Assembly (NCBI RefSeq): GCF_018101125.2
Contig: NZ_JAELVF020000001.1
Span: 3,650,720-3,714,719 of the forward strand
DNA: 64,000 nt
Source of the DNA: Streptomyces tardus
GTDB lineage: Bacteria; Actinomycetota; Actinomycetes; Streptomycetales; Streptomycetaceae
Direction of reading: 5' to 3'
The translations under genes were made by a program, and so were the position numbers. Each line of letters opens with the position of its first letter. Position 1 is the stretch's first letter. Shown in pieces: positions 8,701 to 18,067 of this stretch. The notes below the pieces were generated by a model. The model was given only the letters and a program-made list of their open reading frames with translations. It was not told the DNA's origin and searched no databases.

Positions 8701-9564
8701 TCAGCCGACGGGCGGCTGGCAGTGTGGGCACCAGAAGAGGTTCCGGGCGCCGAGTTCCGCCGTGCGCACGGGAGTTGAGCAGACCAGGCACGGCAGGTTG
8801 GTGCGGCGGTAGACATAGACCTCGCCGCCGTGGTCGTCCACGCGCGGTGGGCGTCCCATCGCCTCGGGGGTGTGCTCGGGCCGTACGGTGTCGATGCGGT
8901 TCTCCCGCACCCCGATCCGCATCAGAGCCGCCAGGTCCGCCCACAGGGCGTCCCACTCGTGCCGCCGAAGGGTCCGACCGGCGCGGTAGGGGTCGACGCC
9001 GTGCCGGAACAGCACCTCGGCGCGGTAGACGTTGCCGACCCCGGCGAGCACCTTCTGGTCCAGCAGCAGCGCGGCTATCGACGTACGGCTGCGCGAGAGC
9101 CGCTCCCAGGCACGGGATCCGTCCGCGTCCTCGCGCAACGGGTCGGGGCCCAGCCGGTCGCCGGTCGCCCGCTTCTCGGCGTCCGTGACCAGTGCGCAAC
9201 GCGTCGGCCCGCGCAGATCGGCGTACGCCCCGGAGCCCACCAGCCGCAGCCGTACCGTGTCGGTCGGCGCGGGCACGGGGGCCACGCCGAAGTCGAGCCG
9301 GCCGAACAGCCCCAGATGGATGTGGACCCAGTCGGCCACCGGCGCCGGATCGGAGGGGCCGGAAGGGCCGGAAGAGTCCCGGGAGCCGGAGAAGCCCAGG
9401 AACAGGTGCTTGCCGACGGCCTCGGCAGTCTCCAGCGTCCGGCCGTCCAGCAGCGCCGCGGACTCGGCGAACCTGCCCTGCGGGCTGGAGACCGCGAGTC
9501 GCTCCCCGAGGAAGCGCTCGCGGTGGTCGGCGGCAAGCCGGTGGATCGTGTGGCCCTCGGGCAC
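8701..9564 (-). CDS. Fpg/Nei-family DNA glycosylase/AP lyase
   Basis: A 287-residue base-excision repair enzyme. The start is GTG of VPEGHTIHR, preceded on the minus strand by GGGAGGGG. After Met removal the chain begins with the catalytic Pro, then Glu, as in endonuclease VIII. The helix-two-turn-helix signature LAGVGNVYRAEVLF is at about 165-178. A C-terminal zinc finger, CLVC-x17-CPHC (about residues 261-283), completes the family pattern. PEGHTIHR resembles actinobacterial Nei2 rather than Fpg (which begins PELPEVE), so oxidised-pyrimidine removal is the likelier activity. It lies downstream of rpiB on the same strand with a 179-bp gap. Confidence 0.92.
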   Translation of the reverse strand: MPEGHTIHRLAADHRERFLGERLAVSSPQGRFAESAALLDGRTLETAEAVGKHLFLGFSGSRDSSGPSGPSDPAPVADWVHIHLGLFGRLDFGVAPVPAPTDTVRLRLVGSGAYADLRGPTRCALVTDAEKRATGDRLGPDPLREDADGSRAWERLSRSRTSIAALLLDQKVLAGVGNVYRAEVLFRHGVDPYRAGRTLRRHEWDALWADLAALMRIGVRENRIDTVRPEHTPEAMGRPPRVDDHGGEVYVYRRTNLPCLVCSTPVRTAELGARNLFWCPHCQPPVG

Positions 9565-9743
9565 GGCGTTCCCCTCCCGACGTTCTCCGGCGCTCCGCCC
9601 CCGGCGGACCCGGCCCGACCGACCCGTACCGCCCCCGCGTACCCGCCGCCACGGGCGTCGGGCGGCGCCGAGAGGCGTGTGGTGGCGTGGGGCCGCACCC
9701 GGGTCGCGTGCGTGCTGTGCGGGCGGGGCCCGGCAGTCCGGGG

Positions 9744-10232
9744 TCAGTCCTGCTGCGGGTGGTTCTCCGGGATGGGCGGCAGCTCGCCGGTCACCTCGTA
9801 CTCCGAGAGCATCCCGATCCGGCGTGCGTGGCGCTCCTCGCCGGTGAACGGCGTGGACAGGAAGATCTCCACGAAGCGCTCGACCTCGGCTTCGCTGTGC
9901 ATCCGGCCGCCCACGCTGAGCACGTTGGCGTCGTTGTGCTCCTTGCCCAGCGCTGCCGTCTGCTCGCTCCAGGCCAGGATGGCCCGTACGCCCTTGACCT
10001 TGTTCGCGGCGATCTGCTCGCCGTTGCCGGAACCGCCGATCACGACGCCCAGGCTCTCCTTGTCCGCCGCGGTGCGCTCGGCCGCGCGGAGGCAGAAGGG
10101 AGGGTAGTCGTCGATGGCGTCGTAGATGTGCGGGCCGCAGTCGACCGGGTCGTGGCCGTGGGCCCTGAGCCACTCCACGAGGTGGTTCTTCAGTTCGTAA
10201 CCGGCGTGATCGGAGCCGAGGTAGACGCGCAT
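9744..10232 (-). CDS. rpiB: Ribose-5-phosphate isomerase B
   Basis: Interconverts ribose-5-phosphate and ribulose-5-phosphate in the pentose phosphate pathway. 162 aa, starting MRVYLGSDHAGYELK, a typical RpiB/LacAB opening. The conserved GGSGNGEQIAANKVKG segment (66-81) has Glu72 where E. coli RpiB has its catalytic Cys, matching the actinobacterial subclass described for M. tuberculosis. The minus-strand hexamer CACACT lies 6 nt before the ATG, consistent with a leaderless message. It is transcribed divergently from folC across only about 100 bp. In S. coelicolor rpiB is, as I recall, on the far side of the tig-clpX block, so this junction may be a rearrangement point. Confidence 0.95.
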   Translation of the reverse strand: MRVYLGSDHAGYELKNHLVEWLRAHGHDPVDCGPHIYDAIDDYPPFCLRAAERTAADKESLGVVIGGSGNGEQIAANKVKGVRAILAWSEQTAALGKEHNDANVLSVGGRMHSEAEVERFVEIFLSTPFTGEERHARRIGMLSEYEVTGELPPIPENHPQQD

Positions 10233-10321
10233 GCGACGAGTGTGGCACGCGTCTGAGGGCGGCCCGTCCCGGGGTCCGCGGCGAGGGCCGGGGAGGGCGC
10301 GGAGCCCGTGCGCGTCCTCCG

Positions 10322-10327
10322 TAGACT
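10322..10327 (+). promoter_or_regulatory. -10 element of folC, leaderless type
   Basis: TAGACT ends 7 nt before the GTG start at 10335. No Shine-Dalgarno sequence lies between them. Confidence 0.5.
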
Positions 10328-10334
10328 GGCCGGT

Positions 10335-11882
10335 GTGAGCGACAGCCCCAGCACCCCCGGACCAGCCGACCCCGACCCCGAGCAGGAGGACTTCGGCGGA
10401 CTCGACGGTTTCGAGGAGATCGTCGGCGAGGAGACCAGCCGCGACCCCGATCTGGCGGTCATCGAGGCGGGCAGCCGGACCCTGCGCGCACAGGCGGGCC
10501 CGCCGCGTGGCGACGGTGTCCCCTCCCGCCCCGCCGACCCCGAGGTGGACCGGGCGTTGCGCGAGGTCGAGGCCGAGCTGATCGGCCGCTGGCCCGAGAC
10601 CAGGATCGATCCCTCGCTCGACCGGATGAATGCGCTGATGGACCTGCTCGGCGAGCCGCAGCGCGCGTACCCCACGATCCACATCACCGGCACCAACGGC
10701 AAGACCACCACCGCGCGCATGATCGAGGCGCTGTTCGGCGCGTTCGAGCTGCGCGCCGGGCGGTACAGCAGCCCGCACGTGCAGTCGATCACCGAGCGCA
10801 TCAGCGTGGACGGCGAGCCGCTGTCGGCCGAGAAGTTCGTCGAGACCTGGCAGGACCTCAAGCCGTTCGTCGAGCTGGTCGACCAGCAGCAGGGCCACCG
10901 GCTCTCCTTCTTCGAGGCGATGACGGGCATGGCGTACGCCGCCTTCGCCGACGCACCGGTGGAGGTCGGCGTCGTCGAGGTCGGGATGGGGGGCACCTGG
11001 GACGCCACCAACGTCGTTGACGCGCAGATCGCCGTGGTCACCCCGATCTCGCTCGACCACACCGAGCGGCTCGGCGACACCCCGGAGAAGATCGCCGGGG
11101 AGAAGGCCGGAATCATCAAGGAGGGCGCCACCGTGGTGCTCTCCCAACAGCCGGTCGAGGCCGCCTCGGTGCTGCTGAAGAAGGCCGTCGAGATGGACGC
11201 CACCGTCGCCAGGGAGGGCATGGAGTTCGGCGTCGTCAGCCGCGAGATCGCGGTGGGCGGCCAGCTGCTGACGCTGCGCGGCCTCGGCGGTGAGTACCCG
11301 GGTGTCTTCCTGCCGCTGCACGGTGCCCACATGGCCCACAACGCCGCCGTGGCGCTCGCCGCCGTCGAGGCGTTCTTCGGCGTCGGCTCGGTCCACGACC
11401 GGACCCTCGACCTGGAGGTGGTGCGCGGCGCGTTCGCAGCCGTCGCCTCGCCCGGGCGCCTGGAGCTGGTGCGGGCCAGCCCGTCGGTGCTGCTGGACGC
11501 CGCCCACAACCCCGCCGGCGCGCAGGCGACAGCTGCGGCGGTCACCGAGGCCTTCGGCTTCAGCAGGCTGATCGGTGTTGTCGGGCCGAGCGGCGACAAG
11601 GACGTGCGCGGACTGCTGGAGGCGCTGGAGCCGCTGTTCGCGGAGATCGTCGTCACCCGCAACACCACCCCGCGCGCGATGGACGTCGACGCCCTCGCCG
11701 CACTCGCCGTGGAGGTCTTCGGCGAGGAACGCGTACGGGTGGAACCGCGGTTGGACGACGCGCTGGAGGCCGCGATCACCCTCGCCGAGGAGGAGGACGA
11801 GTACGCCGGCGCCGGAGTGCTGGTGACCGGTTCGGTGATCACGGTGGGCGAGGCGCGGATGCTGCTGAGGAGGGAGGGCTGA
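10335..11882 (+). CDS. folC: Bifunctional dihydrofolate synthase/folylpolyglutamate synthase
   Basis: Adds glutamate to dihydropteroate and to tetrahydrofolates, using ATP, in folate biosynthesis. 515 aa from GTG (VSDSPSTPGPADPD); the first roughly 75 residues are a poorly conserved acidic/proline-rich extension typical of actinobacteria. The Mur-ligase-like core has P-loop HITGTNGKTTTARMIEA (about 117-133) and the VVEVGMGGTWDATNVV box. A C-terminal substrate-binding domain carries LLDAAHNPAGAQA. It overlaps the next gene by one base (TGATG). In other Streptomyces it follows valS; here it follows a divergent rpiB. Confidence 0.95.
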   Translation: MSDSPSTPGPADPDPEQEDFGGLDGFEEIVGEETSRDPDLAVIEAGSRTLRAQAGPPRGDGVPSRPADPEVDRALREVEAELIGRWPETRIDPSLDRMNALMDLLGEPQRAYPTIHITGTNGKTTTARMIEALFGAFELRAGRYSSPHVQSITERISVDGEPLSAEKFVETWQDLKPFVELVDQQQGHRLSFFEAMTGMAYAAFADAPVEVGVVEVGMGGTWDATNVVDAQIAVVTPISLDHTERLGDTPEKIAGEKAGIIKEGATVVLSQQPVEAASVLLKKAVEMDATVAREGMEFGVVSREIAVGGQLLTLRGLGGEYPGVFLPLHGAHMAHNAAVALAAVEAFFGVGSVHDRTLDLEVVRGAFAAVASPGRLELVRASPSVLLDAAHNPAGAQATAAAVTEAFGFSRLIGVVGPSGDKDVRGLLEALEPLFAEIVVTRNTTPRAMDVDALAALAVEVFGEERVRVEPRLDDALEAAITLAEEEDEYAGAGVLVTGSVITVGEARMLLRREG

Positions 11883-12217
11883 TGCGGACTCTGTGCGCGT
11901 CGACCCTGATCGGCGAGTTCATGGTCATCGGCTTCGCCGGCCTGGTGGCCATGCAGTTGAGCGACTTCTCGGCGACCACCGTGTGGATCGTCAGCGGTAC
12001 GGCGATGCTGTTCTGCCTGCTGCTGTGCGGCATGATCGGGCGGCCCGGCGGAATCGAACTCGGCTGGGTGCTGCAGGGTGCGCTGGTCCTCTCGGGTTTC
12101 GTGATCCCGACGATGTTCTTCCTCGGCGCGGCCTTCGCAGGCCTGTGGTGGGCCTCGATCCACTTCGGCCGCCAGATCGACGAGGCGAAGGCCCGGTTCG
12201 CGGCGCAGGGGCAGTGA
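11882..12217 (+). CDS. DUF4233 family membrane protein
   Basis: A 111-residue protein of unknown function found in actinobacteria between folC and ndk. It has four hydrophobic segments (about 5-27, 34-53, 60-80 and 82-98), with a GMIGRPGGIELGW loop between the second and third and a basic C-terminal tail. It is translationally coupled to folC by a one-base stop/start overlap. The conserved folC-DUF4233-ndk order suggests a housekeeping role, but none is established to my knowledge. Confidence 0.88.
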   Translation: MRTLCASTLIGEFMVIGFAGLVAMQLSDFSATTVWIVSGTAMLFCLLLCGMIGRPGGIELGWVLQGALVLSGFVIPTMFFLGAAFAGLWWASIHFGRQIDEAKARFAAQGQ

Positions 12218-12304
12218 TCGCGGCACGGCCTGCGCACCAGTGGGGCCAACAGCCCCTGTAGCCTCGGCGCGTCGTTCCACTCTTTCGGTCTAGGAGAACA
12301 TCGC

Positions 12305-12718
12305 ATGAGCCAGCGCACCCTTGTCCTTCTCAAGCCCGACACGGTCCGCCGTGGGCTGATCGGCGAGATCATCGGCCGTCTGGAGAGCAAGGCGGGTTGG
12401 CAGATCACCGCGCTGGAGCTGCGCACCCTGGACCGCCCCACCCTGGAGCAGCACTACGCCGAGCACGAGGGCCGGCCGTTCTACGAGCCGCTGGTCGAGT
12501 TCATGGCCTCCGGCCCCTCGGTCGCGCTGATCGTCGAGGGCGAGCGGGTGATCGAGGGCGTACGCACCCTGGCCGGTCCCACCGACCCGATCCAGGCCGC
12601 GCCCGGCTCCATTCGTGGGGACTTCGGTTCTATCGTCCGCGAGAACCTGATCCACGCCTCGGACTCCGAGGAATCGGCCGAACGCGAGATCAAGATTTTC
12701 TTTTCCGCCGGGAAGTGA
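12305..12718 (+). CDS. ndk: Nucleoside diphosphate kinase
   Basis: Transfers the gamma phosphate from ATP to nucleoside diphosphates through a phosphohistidine. 137 aa, the usual size. It begins SQRTLVLLKPDTVRRG, and the active-site motif NLIHASDS places the catalytic histidine at 117. An AGGAGA ribosome site lies about 8 nt before the ATG. It is followed by a perfect terminator hairpin, so it probably ends a folC-DUF4233-ndk unit. Confidence 0.98.
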   Translation: MSQRTLVLLKPDTVRRGLIGEIIGRLESKAGWQITALELRTLDRPTLEQHYAEHEGRPFYEPLVEFMASGPSVALIVEGERVIEGVRTLAGPTDPIQAAPGSIRGDFGSIVRENLIHASDSEESAEREIKIFFSAGK

Positions 12719-12747
12719 CGACGACTCAGCCGTGAAGGCGTGCTACG

Positions 12748-12785
12748 ACGTGGGGGCGAACGGGGAAACTCGTTCGCCCCCACGT
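12748..12785 (+). terminator. ndk terminator, perfect 15-bp stem
   Basis: ACGTGGGGGCGAACG pairs exactly with CGTTCGCCCCCACGT around an 8-nt loop, 30 bp after the ndk stop codon. No T-run follows, as is common in Streptomyces. Confidence 0.8.
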
Positions 12786-13002
12786 GTGCACATGAACGTT
12801 GCGGGAACGAATCACCCGGACACGACGTCCATGGAGAAGGAGCCCGTGGATGTTCGGCTGACAATGGCGGTGGACCCTCGCATCGTCTTCGTTCGAACGC
12901 GACTACCATGGAGGCTTCTCAGGTCGGACTCTCCGCGACCTCCGGCACAACCTGCCCTCCTCCCCACCCCACCGCTTCTGCTGGAAGGCCAGACGTATCC
13001 TC

Positions 13003-14034
13003 ATGGCGAACAACATGTCGTTCATCGGCCGTGACATGGCTGTCGACCTCGGGACCGCCAACACGCTGGTGTACGTCAGAGGTCGTGGCATCGTCCTCAA
13101 CGAGCCGTCGGTCGTCGCCATCAACACGAACACCGGGGGCATTCTCGCGGTGGGCGCCGAGGCCAAGAAGATGATCGGCCGGACCCCGGGCAACATCGTC
13201 GCGGTCCGACCGCTCAAGGACGGCGTCATCGCCGACTTCGAGATCACCGAGCGGATGCTGCGCTACTTCATCCTGAAGATCCACAAGCGCCGCTACCTCG
13301 CACGTCCCCGCGTCGTCGTCTGCGTTCCGTCCGGCATCACGGGCGTCGAACGCAGGGCGGTCATCGAGGCGTCGACCCAGGCCGGCGCCCGCCAGGTGCA
13401 CATCATCGAGGAGCCCATGGCCGCGGCCATCGGTTCCGGTCTGCCGGTCCACGAGGCCACCGGCAACATGGTGGTCGACATTGGCGGCGGCACCACCGAG
13501 GTCGCGGTCATCTCCCTGGGCGGCATCGTCACGGCGCAGTCCATCCGCGTCGCGGGCGACGAGCTGGACAACGCGATCATCCAGCACATCAAGAAGGAGT
13601 ACAGCCTTCTCCTCGGGGAGCGCAGCGCCGAGAGCATCAAGATCACGATCGGCAGCGCGTACGACCTCGAGGACGACGAGCACACCGAGATCCGGGGCCG
13701 CGACCTGGTGACCGGACTGCCCAAGACGGTCGTCATCTCCGCTGCGGAGGTGCGCAAGGCGATCGAGGAGCCGGTCAACTCCATCGTGGACGCGGTGAAG
13801 ACGACCCTCGACAAGTGCCCGCCCGAGCTGTCCGGCGACATCATGGACCGCGGCATCGTTCTCACCGGCGGCGGTGCGCTGCTGCGCGGTCTGGACGAGC
13901 GGCTCCGGCAGGAGACCGGGATGCCGATCCACATCGCGGAGGACCCGCTGGACTCCGTGGCGCTCGGCTCGGGCAAGTGCGTCGAGGAGTTCGAGGCGCT
14001 GCAGCAGGTCCTGGACTCGCAGCCGCGCAGATAG
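13003..14034 (+). CDS. mreB: Rod-shape/spore-wall actin homologue MreB
   Basis: Bacterial actin that polymerises under the membrane and positions wall synthesis. In Streptomyces it acts mainly in spore-wall formation rather than hyphal growth. 343 aa, with the actin-fold phosphate loops [14 protein letters not shown] (about 12-25) and [16 protein letters not shown] (about 160-175), and the adenosine motif [14 protein letters not shown]. The start [11 protein letters not shown] is preferred; MSFIGRD (13015) is possible. It opens the mreB-mreC-mreD-pbp2-rodA cluster, with a 284-bp upstream gap that begins with the ndk terminator. Confidence 0.98.
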   Translation: MANNMSFIGRDMAVDLGTANTLVYVRGRGIVLNEPSVVAINTNTGGILAVGAEAKKMIGRTPGNIVAVRPLKDGVIADFEITERMLRYFILKIHKRRYLARPRVVVCVPSGITGVERRAVIEASTQAGARQVHIIEEPMAAAIGSGLPVHEATGNMVVDIGGGTTEVAVISLGGIVTAQSIRVAGDELDNAIIQHIKKEYSLLLGERSAESIKITIGSAYDLEDDEHTEIRGRDLVTGLPKTVVISAAEVRKAIEEPVNSIVDAVKTTLDKCPPELSGDIMDRGIVLTGGGALLRGLDERLRQETGMPIHIAEDPLDSVALGSGKCVEEFEALQQVLDSQPRR

Positions 14035-14199
14035 TCCCGCACGGTCCAACGCCACGCGGCCCGACCTCGGTTCGCAGCCGCCGGCGGTGTGGTCGACCTA
14101 GGCTTCTGACCGTCCGATAAATCTGAATCGCCACGAACTATCCGGTGCCGACCGCCAGTCCGGCGTCCGGATGGACAAGGGAAGGTACGGCCGTCACAC

Positions 14200-15189
14200 G
14201 TGAGGGACACACGAGAGAGCCGGCTTCTGCTCGTACTGCTGGTGGCCATCGCGTTCGCGCTGATCACGGTGGACATCCGCAGCGGTGACCAGTCGCCGCT
14301 CGACAGCGCCCGGCGCGGGGCGGCGACCGTCTTCGGCCCTGTCCAGGACGGTGTCGCCGGCGCCGTCGACCCGGTCGGCAACGCGGTGTCCGCGGTGCGG
14401 GATTCGGGCAAGCGGCACGACCGGGTCTCCGCCCTCGAGCGCGAGAACGCCGAGCTGAAGCAGAAGCTCGGCTCCGACGACCGCAACCGCGCCCGCGCCC
14501 GCGAGCTCGACAAGCTGCTGAAGACCGCGGCCTCGGGGCAGTACGGAGTCAAGGGTGCCCAGGTCATCTCGATCGGGGCCGCCCAGGGCTTCTCCTGGAC
14601 GATCACCATCGACGCCGGCAGCCGGGACGGCATCAAGAAGGACATGACCGTCCTCAACGGCGACGGCCTGGTCGGCCGGATCACCACGGTGGGCCCCGGC
14701 ACATCGACCGTGCTGCTCGCCACCGACCCCGACTTCACCGTCGGCACCCGGTTGGAGAAGAGCAGCGAGCTCGGTTTCGCCAACGGGCGCGGCGACAACT
14801 GGCTGACGGTGCAGCTCCTCAACGCCAAGGCCAAGGTGAAGAAGGGCGACCGCATGGTCACCTTCGGCTCCAGCAACGACAGACCCTTCGTGCCGGGCGT
14901 CCCGGTCGGTGAGGTCATGCAGGTCACCCCGTTCGACGGCGACCTGACGCGTACGGTCCGGGTGAAGCCGTACGCGGGATTCAGCAAGCTCGACATCGTC
15001 GGCGTCGTCGTGCAAGGCCCGCGCAAGGACCCGCGCGACACCGTGCTGCCCGACCCGCCGAAGAAGAAGCCCACCCCGACGGTCACCGTGACGGTGACGC
15101 CCGGTGCGGAGGACGAGGACGGCGAGCCGCCGGCCGACGACGGGTCCGAGAACGCGGGCCCGGGCCCGGACGACGGACAAGGGGACTGA
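14200..15189 (+). CDS. mreC: Rod shape-determining protein MreC
   Basis: Bitopic scaffold that links MreB to the periplasmic wall synthases. 329 aa from GTG (VRDTRESRLLLVLL), with GGGAAGG about 15 nt upstream. One membrane helix lies at 8-24. A coiled coil (about 73-108, RVSALERENAELKQKL) is followed by the two beta-rich MreC domains (about 110-280). The C-terminal 50 residues are acidic and proline-rich and outside the conserved fold. It is separated from mreB by 165 bp and followed 3 bp later by mreD. Confidence 0.96.
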   Translation: MRDTRESRLLLVLLVAIAFALITVDIRSGDQSPLDSARRGAATVFGPVQDGVAGAVDPVGNAVSAVRDSGKRHDRVSALERENAELKQKLGSDDRNRARARELDKLLKTAASGQYGVKGAQVISIGAAQGFSWTITIDAGSRDGIKKDMTVLNGDGLVGRITTVGPGTSTVLLATDPDFTVGTRLEKSSELGFANGRGDNWLTVQLLNAKAKVKKGDRMVTFGSSNDRPFVPGVPVGEVMQVTPFDGDLTRTVRVKPYAGFSKLDIVGVVVQGPRKDPRDTVLPDPPKKKPTPTVTVTVTPGAEDEDGEPPADDGSENAGPGPDDGQGD

Positions 15190-15192
15190 CCG

Positions 15193-15912
15193 ATGCCGCT
15201 GCGCTTCAATCGCATCCTTATCTCCACCACCCTGGTGATCGTCGCGCTGGTCGTGCAGGTCAGCGTGCTCGCCAGACTCCAACTCCCGGGCGCCACACCG
15301 GACCTGCTCCTGCTCACGGTCCTCGGCCTGGCCCTGGTCTACGGCCACACCAGCGGCGCGATCATCGGCTTCGGCGCCGGACTGCTCGCGGACCTCGCGC
15401 CGCCCGCGGACCATGCCGTGGGCCGCTACGCGCTGGTGCTCTGCGTCATCGGGTACGCCGCCGGGCTGACCAAGCCGGAAAGCGGCCAGCACCGGAGCGC
15501 GACCGCGCCCATGGTGGTGGTCGCCGTGGCCGCGGTCTCCTCGACGCTGCTGTACGCGGGCGTCGGCGCTCTGGTCGGGGACACTGCCGCCCGCCATGTC
15601 GGCATCGTCGGGCTGCTGTTGACCGCGACCCTCTACGACCTGCTGCTCGCCCCCTTCACGGTGCCGGTCGTCATGGCGATCGCCCGCCGGGCCGATCCCG
15701 ACCCGCTCAGCGAAACCACCAGCGGCGGGACCGGGGCCGGCGGTGACAACGCCATCGGCTGGATCAGCGGTGGTTCGGGCGGCAAGCTCGCCCGCGGCGG
15801 CATGAAGCCGCGACGCGGCAGCGGCCTGGTGGGTGCGCGCGGCGGCGGCATGCTCAGCCGGGCGACGAGCAGGACTTCGGTAGGACGAATCAAGGACGTC
15901 AAGCGGCTGTGA
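15193..15912 (+). CDS. mreD: Rod shape-determining protein MreD
   Basis: Polytopic membrane partner of MreC. 239 aa with five or six hydrophobic segments between residues 8 and 165. The C-terminal 70 residues form a glycine-, serine- and arginine-rich cytoplasmic tail (GGSGGKLARGGMKPRRGSG and onward) that is longer than in rod-shaped bacteria. It starts 3 bp after mreC and ends 13 bp before the PBP2 gene, so it is surely co-transcribed. Confidence 0.94.
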   Translation: MPLRFNRILISTTLVIVALVVQVSVLARLQLPGATPDLLLLTVLGLALVYGHTSGAIIGFGAGLLADLAPPADHAVGRYALVLCVIGYAAGLTKPESGQHRSATAPMVVVAVAAVSSTLLYAGVGALVGDTAARHVGIVGLLLTATLYDLLLAPFTVPVVMAIARRADPDPLSETTSGGTGAGGDNAIGWISGGSGGKLARGGMKPRRGSGLVGARGGGMLSRATSRTSVGRIKDVKRL

Positions 15913-15925
15913 CGGAGGGGGCGCT

Positions 15926-18067
15926 GTGAGCAACATCCCGGAGACCGGGCGGACTTCGCGGATCACGATCAGGCTGGTGGCGATCCAGATCCTGGTGTTC
16001 TCGCTGCTGCTGACGCTCGGCGGGCGGCTGTGGTACCTCCAGATCCGCAACGGCGACGAGTACGAGAAGGAAGCCGCGGGCAACCACGTGCAGCAGGTGG
16101 TCCAGCCCGCCGCGCGCGGCGCGATCCTGGACGCCAGGGGCGTGCCGATCGCGGACAACGAGACCCGGCTGGTGGTCTCCGCCAGCCGTACCGAGCTGAT
16201 GAAGATGAAGGACGACGGCAAGGCGGTGCTCAACCGCCTCGCCGAGGTTCTGGACGTCTCCTATAAGGCCATCTCGGAGAAGGTGCGGATCTGCGACGCC
16301 GAGACGCCGCAGCCCTGCTGGAACGGCTCCCCGTACCAGCCGATTCCGATCACCGACGAGGCGACGACCCAGCAGGCGCTGCAGATCCGCGAGCGTGCCG
16401 AGGACTTCCCCGGCATCACCGCCGAGCCGACGGCGGTCCGCCGCTACCCGGCCCCGTACAAGGCGGGCACCTCGCAGGTGCTCGGCTACCTCTCGCCGGT
16501 CTCCGACGAGGAGGTCGAGAAGGCGCAGAACACCAAGTCCCCGCTGCTGCGCTCGGACCAGGTCGGGCGCTCCGGGCTGGAGCGCACCTACGACACCGCG
16601 CTGCGCGGCAGCGCCGGCGTGACCAGGTACGAGGTCGACAAGCTCGGCAGGGTCATCGGTGAGGCCGACAACGACGAGTCGGTGGCCGGCGCCTCCCTCG
16701 TCACCAGCATCGACTCCCGCGTCCAGGCCATAACGGAGAAGCAGCTCGACCAGGCGATGAAGGCGGCCCGCAAGGAGGTCGACAAGATCACCGGCCGGCC
16801 GTACGAGGCCGATTCCGGCGCCGCCGTCGTCATGGAGTCCAGGACGGGGCGCATCGTCGCGATGGCCTCCAACCCCAAGTACGACCCCAACGCCTGGGTC
16901 GGCGGCATCGACGGCAAGGAGTACGCCAAGCTCACCGGCAAGGACTCCAACTTCCCGCTGCTCAACCGAGCCATCCAGGGGCAGGCGGCGCCGGGCTCGA
17001 TCTTCAAGGTCGTCTCGTCCGCGGGCGCGGTCAACGCCGGGTACTCGTTCAACGGCAACTACAACTGCAGCTCCGCCTACACGATGGGCGGGCAGACCTA
17101 CAAGAACTTCGAGTCCTCGGGCCACGGGCCCATCAGCCTCGGCCGCGCCCTGGAGGTCTCCTGCAACACCGTCTTCTACGCACTCGGGCACCAGGAGTGG
17201 CGCAAGGACGGCGGTCTGAACCCAAAGAAGAACGAGCCCAACGAGTACCTCTACAAGGCGGCCAGGAGCTTCGGTCTCGGAGAGATGACCGGGATCGACC
17301 TGCCGGACGAGGTCAGCGGTCGGGTCCCGGACCGGGAGTGGAAGCAGAACTACTGGCAGGCCAACAAGGACTCCTGGTGCAAGCAGGGCAAGGGCAAGTC
17401 GGACGACTACGTCACCAAGCTCGCCCGGGAGAACTGCGTGGAGGGCATGAACCTGCGCGCGGGTGACAGCATCATCTACGCGATCGGCCAGGGCGACACC
17501 CTGGTCACCCCGCTCCAGATGGCCTCCATCTACTCCTCCATCGCCAACGGCGGCACCATCTACAAGCCCAGCGTCGGCAAGGCGATCATCAGCGCGGACG
17601 GCAAGGAGGTCGAGGAGATCGAGCCGGAGAAGTCCGGCAAGGCCCCGGCCACCGCCAGGACGTTGCGTCAGATGGACAAGGCGCTTCAGGGCGTCACCAA
17701 GACCGGTACCGCGGCCTGGCGGTTCACCGACTGGCCGCACGACGAGATCCCCATCCGAGCCAAGACCGGTACGGCGGAGGTGCAGGGCAAGCAGACCACC
17801 TCGTGGCTGGCGACCTACACCGACGACTACACGGTGATCATGACGATCTCCCAGGCCGGTACCGGTTCAGGCGCTTCCGGACCCGCCGTGCGCAACCTCT
17901 ACAACGCGCTCTACGGCGTGGAGGACGGCAAGGTCAACAAGAAGAAGGCGCTGCTGCCCGAACCGCAGAAGGATCTTCCCAAGGTCGGTGAGAACGGCGA
18001 CGTGAAGGCACAGCGCACCAAGAACTCCATGGTCGAGAGCTGGCGGGACGCGGGGTTCGCCCAATGA
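15926..18067 (+). CDS. mrdA: Penicillin-binding protein 2 (class B transpeptidase)
   Basis: Septal/lateral wall DD-transpeptidase working with RodA. 713 aa from GTG (VSNIPETGRTSR). One N-terminal membrane helix (about 14-35) and a dimerisation domain precede the transpeptidase domain. The active-site motifs are SIFK (358-361), SCN (412-414) and KTG (613-615), so the enzyme should be active. An insertion between the SxN and KTG motifs includes a Lys/Trp-rich stretch with two cysteines (about 476-505). It overlaps rodA by four bases (ATGA), implying translational coupling. Confidence 0.97.
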   Translation: MSNIPETGRTSRITIRLVAIQILVFSLLLTLGGRLWYLQIRNGDEYEKEAAGNHVQQVVQPAARGAILDARGVPIADNETRLVVSASRTELMKMKDDGKAVLNRLAEVLDVSYKAISEKVRICDAETPQPCWNGSPYQPIPITDEATTQQALQIRERAEDFPGITAEPTAVRRYPAPYKAGTSQVLGYLSPVSDEEVEKAQNTKSPLLRSDQVGRSGLERTYDTALRGSAGVTRYEVDKLGRVIGEADNDESVAGASLVTSIDSRVQAITEKQLDQAMKAARKEVDKITGRPYEADSGAAVVMESRTGRIVAMASNPKYDPNAWVGGIDGKEYAKLTGKDSNFPLLNRAIQGQAAPGSIFKVVSSAGAVNAGYSFNGNYNCSSAYTMGGQTYKNFESSGHGPISLGRALEVSCNTVFYALGHQEWRKDGGLNPKKNEPNEYLYKAARSFGLGEMTGIDLPDEVSGRVPDREWKQNYWQANKDSWCKQGKGKSDDYVTKLARENCVEGMNLRAGDSIIYAIGQGDTLVTPLQMASIYSSIANGGTIYKPSVGKAIISADGKEVEEIEPEKSGKAPATARTLRQMDKALQGVTKTGTAAWRFTDWPHDEIPIRAKTGTAEVQGKQTTSWLATYTDDYTVIMTISQAGTGSGASGPAVRNLYNALYGVEDGKVNKKKALLPEPQKDLPKVGENGDVKAQRTKNSMVESWRDAGFAQ

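Noticed and set aside
10190..12280. A 696-codon minus-strand frame opposite folC and DUF4233
   Set aside because: Shadow of folC: Ser/Thr/Pro-rich with no motif, whereas folC shows its full P-loop and ligase motifs.
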